A DNA stretch of 64,000 nt from Ligustrum vulgare (taxonomy: Eukaryota > Streptophyta > Magnoliopsida > Lamiales > Oleaceae), in contig OY743170.1 in the NCBI GenBank assembly GCA_963555705.1, positions 16,227,596 to 16,291,595 on the forward strand, given 5' to 3'. This document shows, piece by piece, positions 36,634 through 47,345 of the stretch (positions within the stretch are counted from its first letter, which is position 1; each line of letters starts with the position of its first letter). Below the pieces are notes generated by a model. It ran no database searches. It saw only the letters and a list, made by a program, of their open reading frames with translations, and had not been told where the DNA came from. Both the position numbers and the translations under genes were made by a program.

Positions 36634-37511
36634 TGATGCAAACCACGTAGCAATTGTAGCTACGCAACCCACAAAATATTGAAATCGACCCAAGAACGCC
36701 AAGAACCACGATTTATGGATCCAATTAAAATTAATTGAACCAAGTAACCAATACAATCACTGGGATATATTGACCTCTTGATCACAAACAATAATAATTC
36801 TCACCGAGATTTGAACAAACAAGATTAACTCGCAAGTTCGGATTTTATTCAATAAACAATAAAGGTTGTGAAAGCAAATAGCCTCTCAATTAATATTATC
36901 AAAGTTGTCTGTGCATAATGAAAATTACATCCCTATATATAGGGTCAAAACTAGGTTAAAGAGTTCTAATTAAATAAGGAAACAACTACCTAAAAATAAG
37001 GAAATAAAAATAACCTAAAATTCCGCGTATACATGTTTACGGCCGTGACTACTTTCCTTACGGCCGTAAACTTGTTTCTGACTCACTCTTACGGCCGTGA
37101 CATATGACTTACGGCCGTAAGTCCAAAACGTCCAAACTTCAATTTTTAAGCAGCAACTCCATTACGGCCGTGATATAATCTTTACGGCCGTAAACTGCAA
37201 TTTCTTCAAAATTCCGTTTTAAGCAGAAGGTTGATTACGGCCGTGAGGATTTTTGAATTACGGCCGTAATTCTCGAATTTTGGCAATCTTCTTCGACGGC
37301 TTGGATGAGGTTGATCCACTCGTCGTTTTGGCTCGGCCCCAACATGAAACTTGCTTCTTTCGATGACACGAACATTGTTTTGGCCATTGTTTCTTGAACT
37401 AACTTGTCCATTGCTTCCTTGGCCCTCTTTGCTTGCAATCGAGTCATCGGTCCTCCTTTGATCTTCAACGGATCTTTGTGCGGGCTTGTATCCGTGGTCT
37501 GGATCACATCA
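36634..37511 (-). repeat. 5' LTR of the CRM-like element
   Basis: 878 bp, nearly identical to 30587-31464. It contains a copy of the C-terminal pol codons (37235-37507) that is not translated from this position. Between here and the gag start the leader (36060-36633) includes a long poly(T) run at 36405-36429. Confidence 0.95.
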
Positions 37512-38089
37512 CGTGAATTTAGGAAAGAAGTTGGGAGATAAATGTATGGATCTAGTATATGGAGGGGGCATCAGTGGATTGATGGGTTGTGTTTCACAAT
37601 CCGCTCAAGCAGAGAAATCAAGAGTGCTAGGTGTTATACCCGTTCCTTTAGTTGATATCGCAGGCAAAATACGGGGGCATGAAGTACAGGCGTTATCTAT
37701 CCATGAACGCATAACTTGCATGTTATATGGTTCTGATGCCTTCATAGCTCTGCCTGGAGGTTTTGGTACTTTAGAAGAAATCTTTATTATTACCTCATGG
37801 GCTCAATTAGATCTCCATACTAAGCCTATTGGGCTTTTAAATATTAACAATTTCTTTGATGGTTTGTTAACATTTCTTGATTATGCTGTGGAATAGGGAT
37901 TCATCTCTCCATTTTCTAGGAGAATCCTTATTTCTGCTCCTACTATCGAGGAACTGCTGGATAAGTTGCAATCATATATTCCAATACAAGATCCAGCAGG
38001 AGTTAAGATAGATTGGTCGCAAGGAAGGGGAATCAAGCGAAAATGGAGTCCAGTTAATGTAAATTTATCTTTGTGAACCCTAGAATAGG

Positions 38090-38660
38090 TGGTGGTAGAG
38101 TACGGAGTATTCTCACTCTTGAGACACACCATAAATTTCTAGGATTTTATCAATGTTTAATCTTGTGTACTTCAAAGATTTAAGATGGTAGAGTACAGAG
38201 TATTCTTACTCTTGAAACACACCTCTTTGAATATTTCTTTATTTCCTCAAAAAATCAGAGGTGGTAAGATTCGGCTACTTCCGAAACACATCTCTAATTT
38301 TGAGGATCATAAATGTTTCCCCTTTTGTATTTTGCATGTATGACTCGTTTATGCTTCTTCAGGAGCAATAATAATAATATCATTTCAATATGTTTAGATG
38401 ATAATTTTTACTTCTTCTGGAATAAATATATACTTCTTCTGGAATACATAAGTGCTCGTGCAATAACTTTTCTGGAGTAAAAATGTACTTCTTCTGGAAT
38501 ACATAAGTGCTCGTGCAAAAACTTTTCCAGATACTTATCATCTACTATTCATCTCATAATACTGATGAGATTATTTTCGCATTAGCCATATCCGTGTTAT
38601 TATGTGATATTATCTTATCATACATCAACAATTTTCTTATTGGATAATTCATTTTTATCT
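38090..38660. repeat. short repeats downstream of the LOG ORF
   Basis: Two or three copies of GGTAGAGTAC(G/A)GAGTATTCT..CACACC-type units (38090-38290), then four copies of ACTTCTTCTGGAATA with CATAAGTGCTCGTGCAA (38405-38530). Non-coding interior of the gene-carrying LTR element. Confidence 0.65.
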
Positions 38661-38799
38661 ATCTTTTCAATACAGATAATGGTAATTTTTGGTACCGTTT
38701 GATAAAATATTTTTATCAACATTCACCAACTTTTTGGTAATGATAACTTCTGGTACCATTAAATGAAATATCAAATAACAATAATATTGTATATATATA

Positions 38800-39120
38800 T
38801 TAACAATAATAATATTAGGATTATACCACCAAGTATATATTAACAATAATATTGTATATATATTAACAATAATAATATTGGGGTTATACCACCAAGTATA
38901 TATGTTGACAACAACTTCTAATATGTTATATACAATATTAATACTGGGGTTATACCACCAAGTATATATTAACAATAATATTGTATATATATTAACTATA
39001 ATAATACTGGGGTTATACCACCAAGTATATATTAACAATAATATTGTATATATATTAACAATAATAATACTGAGGTTATACAACCAAGTATATATGTTAA
39101 CAACAACCTCTAATATGTTA
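38800..39120. repeat. tandem array, unit about 60 bp
   Basis: Five copies of GGGGTTATACCACCAAGTATATATTAACAATAATATTGTATATATATTAAC-like sequence with small differences. The open frames that cover it on both strands only mirror the repeat. Confidence 0.85.
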
Positions 39121-39164
39121 TAATTAACCAACAACTGAGGTGTTTATATGTATTCAATTGATAG

Positions 39165-39286
39165 ACCGACCATATAGGCGATGTCAACATAATGAAATAA
39201 TTAAACCGACCATATAGGCGATGTCAACATAATGAAATAATTAAACCGACCATATAGGCGGTGTCAACATAATGAAATAATTAACT
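39165..39286. repeat. three tandem copies of a 40-bp unit
   Basis: ACCGACCATATAGGCGATGT followed by CAACATAATGAAATAATTAA, three times nearly identical (one A/G change). It lies just inside the 5' end of the gene-carrying element, in its leader. Confidence 0.9.
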
Positions 39287-39579
39287 TTCATGAGTGAGTG
39301 AGTCGTGTCTTTCAGTCAAGGTATTCATAATAGTCCAATCCGTTACGGTGCGTGAATTTGCTTTGAAAATTTCGGGTTACACAATTTCTCCAATTTTTCT
39401 ATGGACTTGGAATTGATTTTCTAATCTATGATGTATAAATGATTTTCTAATACCAAAAACACTAGATTTGAAATATGAAACGTTGATTAATAATAATCTG
39501 GTTTCTGATACAGAGGTTCATCATTTAGATGCAACTGTAGAGCATACTCCCGTCGTATTACTCAATTGGCTAGAGACTT

Positions 39580-39591
39580 GTGCTGATAACG
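39580..39591 (-). other. primer-binding region of the gene-carrying LTR element
   Basis: On the minus strand CGTTATCAGCAC follows the LTR end directly. The phrase is usual at this place in plant Copia elements and may pair with an internal part of a tRNA; the tRNA was not identified. Confidence 0.6.
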
Positions 39592-39804
39592 TGTTATAAA
39601 ACTATCAAAATCTAAACAAGAATTAGAGAGGAAGAGATGGAGAGAATAGAGAGGAGAATTCTCATTCCATTAGGTGTAAGAAATGTTACAAATCAATGCC
39701 CTATTTATAGGGATATAAAGTCATTCATACATGATAATTTACAATATAAATTAGGTAGAGATTAGGTACGAAATTAGGTGAGGATTTATATTTAATTTAT
39801 AACA
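39592..39804 (-). repeat. right LTR (5' LTR in element sense) of the gene-carrying element
   Basis: 213 bp, TG..CA ended and followed by the GTTTA duplication. See the left LTR for the differences. Confidence 0.9.
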
Positions 39805-39895
39805 GTTTACACATTCATCAGTGTTCAAGGTGCTCTGCAGTCAAGAATATCAATACAGGACGATGTCGGTATAAATTGAGATTGACCATCTTAAC

Positions 39896-40669
39896 TAGGG
39901 CGGGGCATTTCGACGGGTAGGGCTGTTTCGACCCAAAACCGTCCCGACCCGAACATTTATGGTTTTTTTTTTTCCCTCTGAAACTCAACCTTGCTATTCG
40001 TACAGAAACTTGTACAGATGGATATATAGATTTTACACATGGCACAATCTTATTTTTCAATCCATCACACCACACATCGATCAACGATCATCACATTTTC
40101 TGTACAAAAAATTATGTACATCTATCGGTACAAATGGCATTTTCCTAAAGCAAAAACCCAAAATTGCTTGTTTGAAGAACCTTGAAACAAAAGCAATGTC
40201 TGGTTTCTACTGCCGAAGAATGTTCCCACATGAACACCTTTACAGGGTTCTGAAGAAGAACTGAACATTGCTTGTTTGAAGAACCTTGACTCATCCCTCC
40301 ACGAAACCTATTTTTTTCCCCATCCAGACGAGGTTTACTTGCCCTCGTCTATTTCATGGTTCTTGGAAAACAGAGCACTTCCATACAAAGAGGGAAGAGA
40401 CAAAGGTTTCGACATCGACTCTAGAGGCTCAAATTTGCCTTGCGATGGGTTTAATGATGGAAAATTCCGAATTGTTACCAGATGATGTTGCAGCAGTCTT
40501 CGCTGGAAAAATGAGGACGGAAATGACTAGGGTTTTAGGTTTACCTTTACTAATCCATAAAACTGATCGACCCGATTACCCGACCCGATCACAAAACTAA
40601 ACTGGCCCAACCCGATTCGGTTCGGGTCGGGTCAATTTTTGGGTTTGTGGTTTTGGGGGACCAGGCCTA
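39896..40669. mobile_element. non-autonomous hAT element, 774 bp
   Basis: Starts TAGGGCGGGGC and ends with the inverted counterpart TAGGCCTGGTCC. A perfect 8-bp duplication ATCTTAAC lies at 39888-39895 and 40670-40677. Its ends carry CCCGACCCGAAC / GGTTCGGGTCGGGTC stretches. The open frames of about 100 residues inside it (39959-40264 and 40276-40600) match nothing I know. Confidence 0.85.
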
Positions 40670-40677
40670 ATCTTAAC

Positions 40678-41317
40678 GGACAAAATTCTAACACTTTAAC
40701 ACAAAAGCCGCGCACTGCTGTAATTAAGATATTCTGCTGTATATTAAGCCTCCGTTTCGTAATATTGTATAGTTGAAAAGTGAAGAGAGAAAATGTGAGT
40801 GATTAAAAAATTGAGTGATTAAATTATGAGTAACGATCATATTTTGCCATAATGAATTCAAGAACGAAGCATAAATATTCAAAAATGCTTTCAACTTGGA
40901 AAGGCATTCTTTTTCAGAGGCGAGAAAATTTGAAACTTTCCCAACAAGGAGATTTAATTAACGATGTGTTCGGTGGCTCAACGCCCAGATTTTTTTTGTT
41001 TATTTTGTTATTTTCTAGATAGATGTGTGGTTAAAAATTGGAAAGAGAAAATGTGTGTGGTTAAAAAATAGTTTGAGAAATTGTATTGTTTATAAATTAA
41101 TTTATAAATTATAATTATTGCGTAAAAGAACGGTGTGTAAATCTACTATTGAACCGCATAAGTGTTAACATTTTACCACTATATTAAAAACTCAACAAGA
41201 CCAAGCCCTAGATCAAGTGGTGAGCTAAGCCTTACCAGGCTGATGAGCCATGACCAAGGTTCGAGCTATGCTCACCTTTTTCCAGATTTTAACATGGTCA
41301 ATAATCAAAATATCTTC
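40678..41317. other. no gene recognised; possible intron of the pentapeptide gene
   Basis: AT-rich, with MITE-like phrases (GATGTGTGGTTAAAAATTGG and TTTGAGAAATTGTATTG at 41020-41085) that resemble the fold-back MULE arms. No exon found. Confidence 0.4.
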
Positions 41318-41322
41318 GTTAG

Positions 41323-41920
41323 TGATGGACAGTAATTTTGTAAGGGCTCGAACACGACCATGATACATATACCCCGACCACGATCAGTCATGATCTGGCT
41401 GTTGTTTCTCTCCCCCGAGCTATGTTTATCCCCGAGGATCAATTGTCCCCGAGGATCCACATTCCTTCAAAAACGGTCGTATTGTCCTCGGGGTAATTTC
41501 TACTCGGGGTGACTCTTACGTCCCCGGACATAATCTGGCCTATCTTCTAGGACCCACATCTTCCTAGTCCTAAGAGGACTCGTTCCCTTTGGATTCCCAT
41601 TCAAGGTTTACAACCCTATCCCTAAAAATTAGGAGGATGGTTCCTAACGTGACTCTACCAATGATGGTATTTCAGTCCTATTGTAACTCGTTTATATCTC
41701 TCTATAAATACATAATTCTCAAACACAATACAGGTACACAATTCTTATTTTTCCAGTTTATAGCCTCTTGCATAAATTTTCTTCCTCTTTACTGACTTAA
41801 GCATCGGAGGGGCGACGATGACACACCTCCTCGCCTTTATTGCAGGTATTCGGAGCTCAAATTCGTGCCAGTCTGTTGTTCGAGCTCGGAATATCTGAGG
41901 TACAATTTTTTGCATCATCA
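41323..41920 (+). repeat. 5' LTR of the Tat element
   Basis: TGATGGAC..GCATCATCA. A TATA-like CTCTATAAATA lies at about 41699-41709. CCCCGAGGAT and CTCGGGGT phrases recur in the LTR and again in the internal tandem array at 47722. Confidence 0.92.
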
Positions 41921-41921
41921 T

Positions 41922-41939
41922 TGGCGCCGTCTGTGGGAA
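41922..41939 (+). other. primer-binding site of the Tat element
   Basis: TGGCGCCGTCTGTGGGAA one base after the LTR; it is the standard PBS of Tat/Ogre-type elements (tRNA-Arg type). Confidence 0.8.
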
Positions 41940-41954
41940 CCAGAGCTAGAAGCC

Positions 41955-44900
41955 ATGGTTAATACACGTTCTGGACTTCCGCAAGCAAACTTACCTGCCC
42001 ATGATCACACCGTTGGAGGGGAGCAGATACCCCAAGCAACACCACGCGACTAGTCTACGCTGCCAGGAAACCAGACATCACCCCAGCAACCCGCTGCTAA
42101 TACTCAGGCAGCATTGGAAGAGCTCCGTCAGCAAGTTGCTACCCTTACGCAGATGCTCACGCAGCAGAGCCAGCGCAGTACCCCGACCTTCGAGGAGGGG
42201 AACGCTTCAAGGGTCCAGCCACAGAACCACGCCCCTAACATTGGTAGGGCCAGTGCTTCAGGATTGCCTCCGTCGCCACCAAACGTTATGAGTTCAAGAA
42301 CGGTGGCCATGCCCCCTGCCGAGCTCGCCAGAATTATCCAGGATGGAATAGCAGCGGGCATGCGACAAAACACACAGGCCCCAGCAGGGTTCACCTCGAG
42401 CACACCATTCACGACCGATGTTTTGGCCTTTCCCCTACCGGACAGGTTCAAGTTCCCGAGGATAAAAGAATATGATGGTACAACCGATCCAGTGAACCAT
42501 CTTAATATATACACCGACGTCATGAACTTGCAAGTTGCCCCCGATCAGGTTATGTGCAAGGCTTTCCCCCAAACTCTGACAAGTGCCGCTAGAGATTGGT
42601 TCTCTACTCTTGAACCAAACTCCATTCCAACATTCACAGACCTTGCTAACAAATTTTCGGCCTTCTTTGCAAGTAGTAAGCGTATAAAGAAGACAGCTGC
42701 TTCGCTCATGAGACTCACCCAGGGACAGAATGAGACATTGCGCGAATTCATGACCAGGTTCAACGCAGAAAGGTTAAAAGTTCCCGACCTTCATATTTCT
42801 GCTGCTGTATCAGCTCTTACTCAGGCTGTGAGGTGTGAGGCCTTCAAGATGTCTCTATCAAAAACACCGCCAAAATCTGTAACTGACCTTCTCACTCGGG
42901 CTGAGAAGTACGTGAATATGGAGGAAGCTATGAATTCGAAGAGGAGCGATACAACCCCCGAAAATTCTGAACGGAAGGATAGTAGAAACGATCGAAAGAG
43001 ACAGCGTGAGGAGAGTCCGAGGCAGGGGCGTGATCGAGATGATCGGGGAAAGGGAAGGGCTGAGCAGCCGCCTCCCTTCACTCCACTGAATGCCCCTCGG
43101 GCTGACATTCTTATGGAAATCAAAGATATGAAGGAATTGAAGTGGCCATCCAGAATCAGGTCCCCGCCAGAGAAGCGCGACAAGAGCAAGTACTGTGATT
43201 TTCATCGTGATCATGGGCACACTACAGAGACTTGCTATGCCTTACAGCGAGAGATAGAAGCATTGATAAAAAGGGGTTTCCTGAAAACGTATGTGGGGAA
43301 TGACAAACGACCGAAGCACAATCATGAGCATGATCATCCACCAAGGAATAACAAGCCAACAGCAGTAACAAACAACGTTATCATAGGTGGAACAGCTTCG
43401 GGAGGAGATTCGCAAAATGGGCGCAAAGCATATGCTAGGCAGTCTTCAGGGACAGAGCCTGATTGCCACCCTGACATCACCTTTGGCTCTGATGATATGG
43501 AAGGAGTGTTCACTCCTCACGACGATGCTATGGTAGTCACAACAATCATAGCTAACTACGAGGTGAGGAGGATACTGGTAGACAATGGAAGTGCATCTAA
43601 TGTCTTATCACATGAAGCTTTCATTAAAATGGGAATATCAACAAGCAACTTAAGGTCTATCAGGACTCCCTTGCAGGGATTTGGGGGAAGTATCATCATG
43701 CCCGAAGGCACCACCGAACTCCCTTTGACATTGGGGACAGACCCCAAGCAGATAACGGAGATCACAATGTTTCATGTTGTAAGGGCTCCAATGAGATACA
43801 ACGCAATACTTGGCCGACCACTGTTGAACAGCATCAAAGCAATAGTGTCAACATTCCATCTTGCCATGAAATTCCCAACAACTGAAGGTGTGGGGGTTGT
43901 TCGGGGAGACCAGACAGTAGCAAGGCAGTGTTATGTTACTAGTGTCAAGAACCTCCCAGCAGAGGTCGCGCAGGTGGATGAGATGGAGCCCGACCTCGAG
44001 CACAGAGGGAGGCTATCGCCAGTTGAGGAATTGTTAGAGATCGAGGTCGGGCCAGGGAAAAATGTCATCATTGGTCGGGATCTCGACGATGGTCTGAAAA
44101 TTGTGCTCACACGGTGTTTGAGAGAAAACATCGATGTATTCGCCTGGAGTGTTGAGGACATGCCTGGAATTGAGCCCAAGATTGCCGCGCACAGTTTAAA
44201 TGTGAATCCCGACGCACGGCCCGTTAAACAACGGAAGAGACAGTTTGCTCCTGATCGTCGAATTGTGATTCAAGAAGAGATTGGTAAACTCTTAAAGGCA
44301 GGATTCATCAGGGAGGTTCATTACCCAGACTGGCTTGCAAACGTGGTCTTGGTAAAAAAGAGCAATAGCAAGTGGCGAGTTTGTGTGGACTATACAGACC
44401 TGAATAAAGCATGCCCCAAGGACAGCTATCCATTACCACGAATTGAAAACCTCGTGGACAGCACCTCGGGCCATAGGATGTACAGCTTCCTTGACGCATT
44501 TTCAGGTTATCACCAAATGCCAATGGCAGAGGATGATCAGGAAAAAACATCGTTCATGGTCGATTCAACGATCTATTGTTATAAAGTCATGCCCTTTGGC
44601 CTAAAGAATGCTGGGGCAACTTACCAAAGGTTGATAAACAAGGTGTTTGCAGGATTAATTGGGAAAAACGTTGAGGCATATGTTGATGACATGATCGTCA
44701 AGAGCACAGAAGTCGACAGACATGTTTAGGACCTCGAGGAAGTGTTCTTTACGCTCAGGAAATACAAGATGAAATTAAATCCAGCTAAATGCGTGTTTGG
44801 GGTATCATCGGGAAAGTTCTTGGGCTTCATGATCACTCATCGGGGTATAGAGGCTAACCCCGATAAAATACAAGCTCTAGTTTCAATGGAGTCCCCCAAA

Positions 44901-47208
44901 AGTAGAAAAGATGTTCAGAAGCTGATAGGTCGAGTAGCGGCACTTAACAGGTTCATGTCAAGAGCAGCCGACAAGTGTTTTCCTTTTTTCAGAATATTAA
45001 GGGGAAATAAGGGCTTCGAATGGAATGAAGAGTGTGAGCAGGCGCTGCAACATCTGAAGGAATCCCTAGCGATGCCCCCTGTGCTTACAAAACCAAGTCC
45101 AGGAGATGTGCTGTCCCTATACTTGGCTGTCTCTCAGAATGCAGTAAGCGCAGTGCTCGTCAAGGAGGTTGGTCGGGCCCAGCAGCCCATATATTATGTC
45201 AGCAAAGTCCTCCTTGACGCCGAAACCCGTTACACCATTGCAGAGCAATTGGCATTGGCACTAGTTGTAGCTGCAAGGAAGTTCAGGCAGTACTTCCAAT
45301 CACATACAATCTTGGTACTTACAAATCAGCCCTTGAAGCATATACTCCAGAAGCCAGATGTCTCCGGGAGATTGCTAAAATGGGCCATTGAACTTGGCGA
45401 GTTTGATATTGAGTTCAAACCCCGACCATCGATAAAGGCACAGGCCTTGGCGGACTTTATTGCGGGGGCCAGTGGATAGCCCGAGCATATCCGAGCGCTA
45501 TTGGAAAATTTTTGTGGATGGTGCATCCACTCCTCGGGCTCGGGTGCAGGGGTCATTCTTATAAGCCTGGACCAACAGGTTGAAATACAGTGCGCTTTGA
45601 GATTTGAGTTTGAAACAAAAAAACAACGAAGCAGAATATGAAGCTGTCATCATTGGGCTTGAGGTCGCTCATGGCCTTGAACTTGATCATGTAAAGGTAT
45701 ACAGTGATTCCCAGATTGTGGTTGGGCAGATCGATGGCACATTCGAGAAGAAAGAGGAGAAGATGAGTCTATACTGCTTGCGTGTTCATGACCTGCAGAG
45801 AATGTTCGGAAGTTGTGAGATCTTGAAAATACCAAGATCAGAAAACATCAATGCCGATTCACTCTCCAAACTTGTGTTCATGAGTGTTGATAACCTGGAC
45901 AGAACTGTTCATATGAAATACGTAACGCACCCCAGTATTCACCCGAGGCCTGAAATTATGGACATCGATCATGAGCCATCGTGGATGGACCCCATCATTA
46001 AGTTTTTAACTGAAGGAAGTCTCCCCGATGACCAGAGGGAGGCCAGGACCGTGAAGCAAAGAGCAGCAAGGTACTGCATGATAAACGGAGTTCTTTTCAG
46101 AAGGAGCTTTACCTTGCCATATCTCAGGTGTCTCAAATCTTCTGAAGCTGCTCAAGCTCTTGCAGAAGTACATGAAGGCATGTGTGGAAATCACCAGGGC
46201 GCTAGGTCATTAGCCCACAGACTCCTCAGATACGAATACTATTGGCCAACCATGAGGACAGATGCTGTAAATTATGTGAAGAAGTGTGACAAGTGTCAGA
46301 GGCACGGAAATATCATGCACCGACCAGCCGAAGATCTAACTCCTATTCCGTGTCTAGGACCGTTTGAACAGTGGGGGATCGATATCTTGGGTCCTTTTCC
46401 CATTGCACGGGGACAGTTGAAGTTCATAGCTGTAGCAGTTGAATATTTCACTAAGTGGGTGGAGGCTGAACCCCTAGCAACAATTTCAGAGCCCAAACTA
46501 AGATCCTTCGTTTGGAAATCTATCATATGCAGATTCGGCATAGCAAGAGTGTTGATAACGGACAATGGCAGGCAGTTTGATAATACACAGTTCAAAAATT
46601 TCTGCGCAAGGCTTCATATTGATCACCGTCAGACGTCAGTTGCGCACCCCCAGAGTAATGGGCTCGCAGAAGTGACGAACAGGGTAATACTCCAAGACCT
46701 TCGCACGAGGATAGGAGACGCACGAGGCTCTTGGCCCGAGGAACTACCAGCCATACTTTGGTCTTATAGGACCACACACCGAACAGCTACCGGGGAAACT
46801 CCTTTTATGCTTGCCTTCGGGATAGAGGCGACAATCCCCGTTGAAGTAGGCTTGCCCAGTTACAGGCGTCTTTTCCCGAGTATAGAAGAAAGGGAATGTA
46901 CTGACGGACACCTTGACTTGCTTGAAGAAGTTTGTGAGCAGGCAAGCACAAGGATAACATCATACCAGAATAGGACGGCCAAGTACTTCAACAGCAAGGT
47001 CACACCAAGAAAGTTTAGGGCAGGAGATCTTGTGTTGAGGAAGGCAGAAGCAGCTGGTCATCCACCAGGGAAGCTCGGGCAAGTTTGGGAAGGGCCCTAC
47101 GAAGTTACATGACAGACCCGAGGAGGATCGTACAGTCTTCGGGATCTCAAAGGAACGCCATTGCCAAGACCTTGGAATGCAGATAACCTCAAAATCTACT
47201 ACAAGTAG
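41955..47208 (+). pseudogene. Tat-lineage gag-pol polyprotein, interrupted
   Basis: Starts MVNTRSGLP at 41955. Gag spans about 42420-42960. A CCHC-like CDFHRDHGHTTETC lies at about 43195, the protease (VDNGSASNVLS) near 43580, and reverse transcriptase at 44290-44960 with AYVDDMIVKS near 44690. RNase H follows to about 45470, then a second RNase H (WKIFVDGAS near 45510; NNEAEYEAVIIGLEVA near 45625). The integrase finger (YYWPTMRTD.. KCDKCQ) is near 46240, and the core has DILGPFP, DNGRQFDN and SNGLAE. Breaks are a TAG at 42051, a TAG at 44727, at least two frame changes between 45475 and 45604, and a TGA at 47110. The remaining frame closes at 47208. Everything else is well conserved, so the decay is recent. 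Confidence 0.92.
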
Positions 47209-47345
47209 CAGAATCAAACTTCGGAGTTTATTCCTTTACTGTGTTTTATTTTTTAATTTTTGTTAAGGCCTGCGCGCCAACTTTTATTTTTCTAAGAATA
47301 TATCTGAATAAAAGGTACTTCTCACCAATTATGTTGTTCACCTCC

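Larger units (their letters stand above)
30587..37511 (-). mobile_element. intact young Ty3/Gypsy element, CRM-like
   Basis: Two 878-bp LTRs (30587-31464 and 36634-37511), with target duplication CGTGA at 30582-30586 and 37512-37516. The minus-strand primer-binding site TGGTATCAGAGC (initiator tRNA-Met) lies at 36620-36631, and the polypurine tract GAGGGAGGGGA at 31465-31475. One uninterrupted gag-pol frame fills the interior. By eye the LTRs differ at two sites (30809/36856 region and 30864/36912 region), so the insertion is recent. It is inserted in the LOG ORF of the older LTR element. Confidence 0.95.
30493..38076 (+). pseudogene. LOG-type cytokinin riboside 5'-monophosphate phosphoribohydrolase, intronless, disrupted
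   Basis: Two parts, 30493-30586 and 37517-38076, are exactly in frame once the nested Gypsy element and its target duplication are set aside. The total is 218 codons with stop, the usual length of plant LOG proteins. Part 1 has the lysine-decarboxylase-like start ICVFCGSKVG. Part 2 has DLVYGGGISGLMG, GVIPVPL, DAFIALPGGFGTLEE (the PGGxGTxxE active-site signature intact), GLLNINNFFDGLL and ISAPTIEELL. Known reaction: hydrolysis of cytokinin nucleotides to active free bases plus ribose 5-phosphate, in cytosol and nucleus. Defects are a TAG at 37894-37896 (after AVE) and the 6.9-kb insertion after codon 31. The segment before PGGFGT reads IHERITCMLYGSDAF where family members usually have a basic HxRKAEMAR-like stretch, so activity may already have been altered. 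Plant LOG genes have several introns and none is present here, which indicates capture through an mRNA. Confidence 0.9.
26903..39804 (-). mobile_element. gene-carrying non-autonomous LTR element without gag-pol
   Basis: Bounded by LTRs of 225 and 213 bp that start TGTTATAAA and end TTTATAACA, with a perfect 5-bp target duplication GTTTA at 26898-26902 and 39805-39809. Orientation is minus. The primer-binding site lies next to the right LTR, and a polypurine tract (GAAGGGGGAG on the minus strand) abuts the left LTR. Excluding the nested Gypsy element, the interior is about 5.5 kb. It has no gag, protease, reverse transcriptase or integrase, only several short tandem arrays and two plus-strand (antisense) cargo ORFs: a cysteine-rich basic protein and a LOG-type enzyme. 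The repeated CTCGTTAAAACCTTG.. block before the polypurine tract is typical of the 3' region of plant Copia elements, so I infer a Copia parent. Confidence 0.88.

Noticed and set aside
37235..37507. Separate 90-residue protein identical to the end of the Gypsy polyprotein
   Set aside because: It is the copy of the pol tail present in the 5' LTR, not a separate gene.
38667..39134. 155-residue minus-strand and 81-residue plus-strand open frames
   Set aside because: They only translate the 60-bp tandem array and have no independent content.
39805..39850. Possible last exon of the pentapeptide gene (acceptor GACTGCAG, then a HLE-like triplet)
   Set aside because: The frame reaches stops after four codons and the sequence does not continue as pentapeptides; the resemblance is too short.
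40276..40600. 104-residue open frame with polar content
   Set aside because: It lies within the hAT element bounded by ATCTTAAC, matches no family I know, and has an overlapping frame of similar length.
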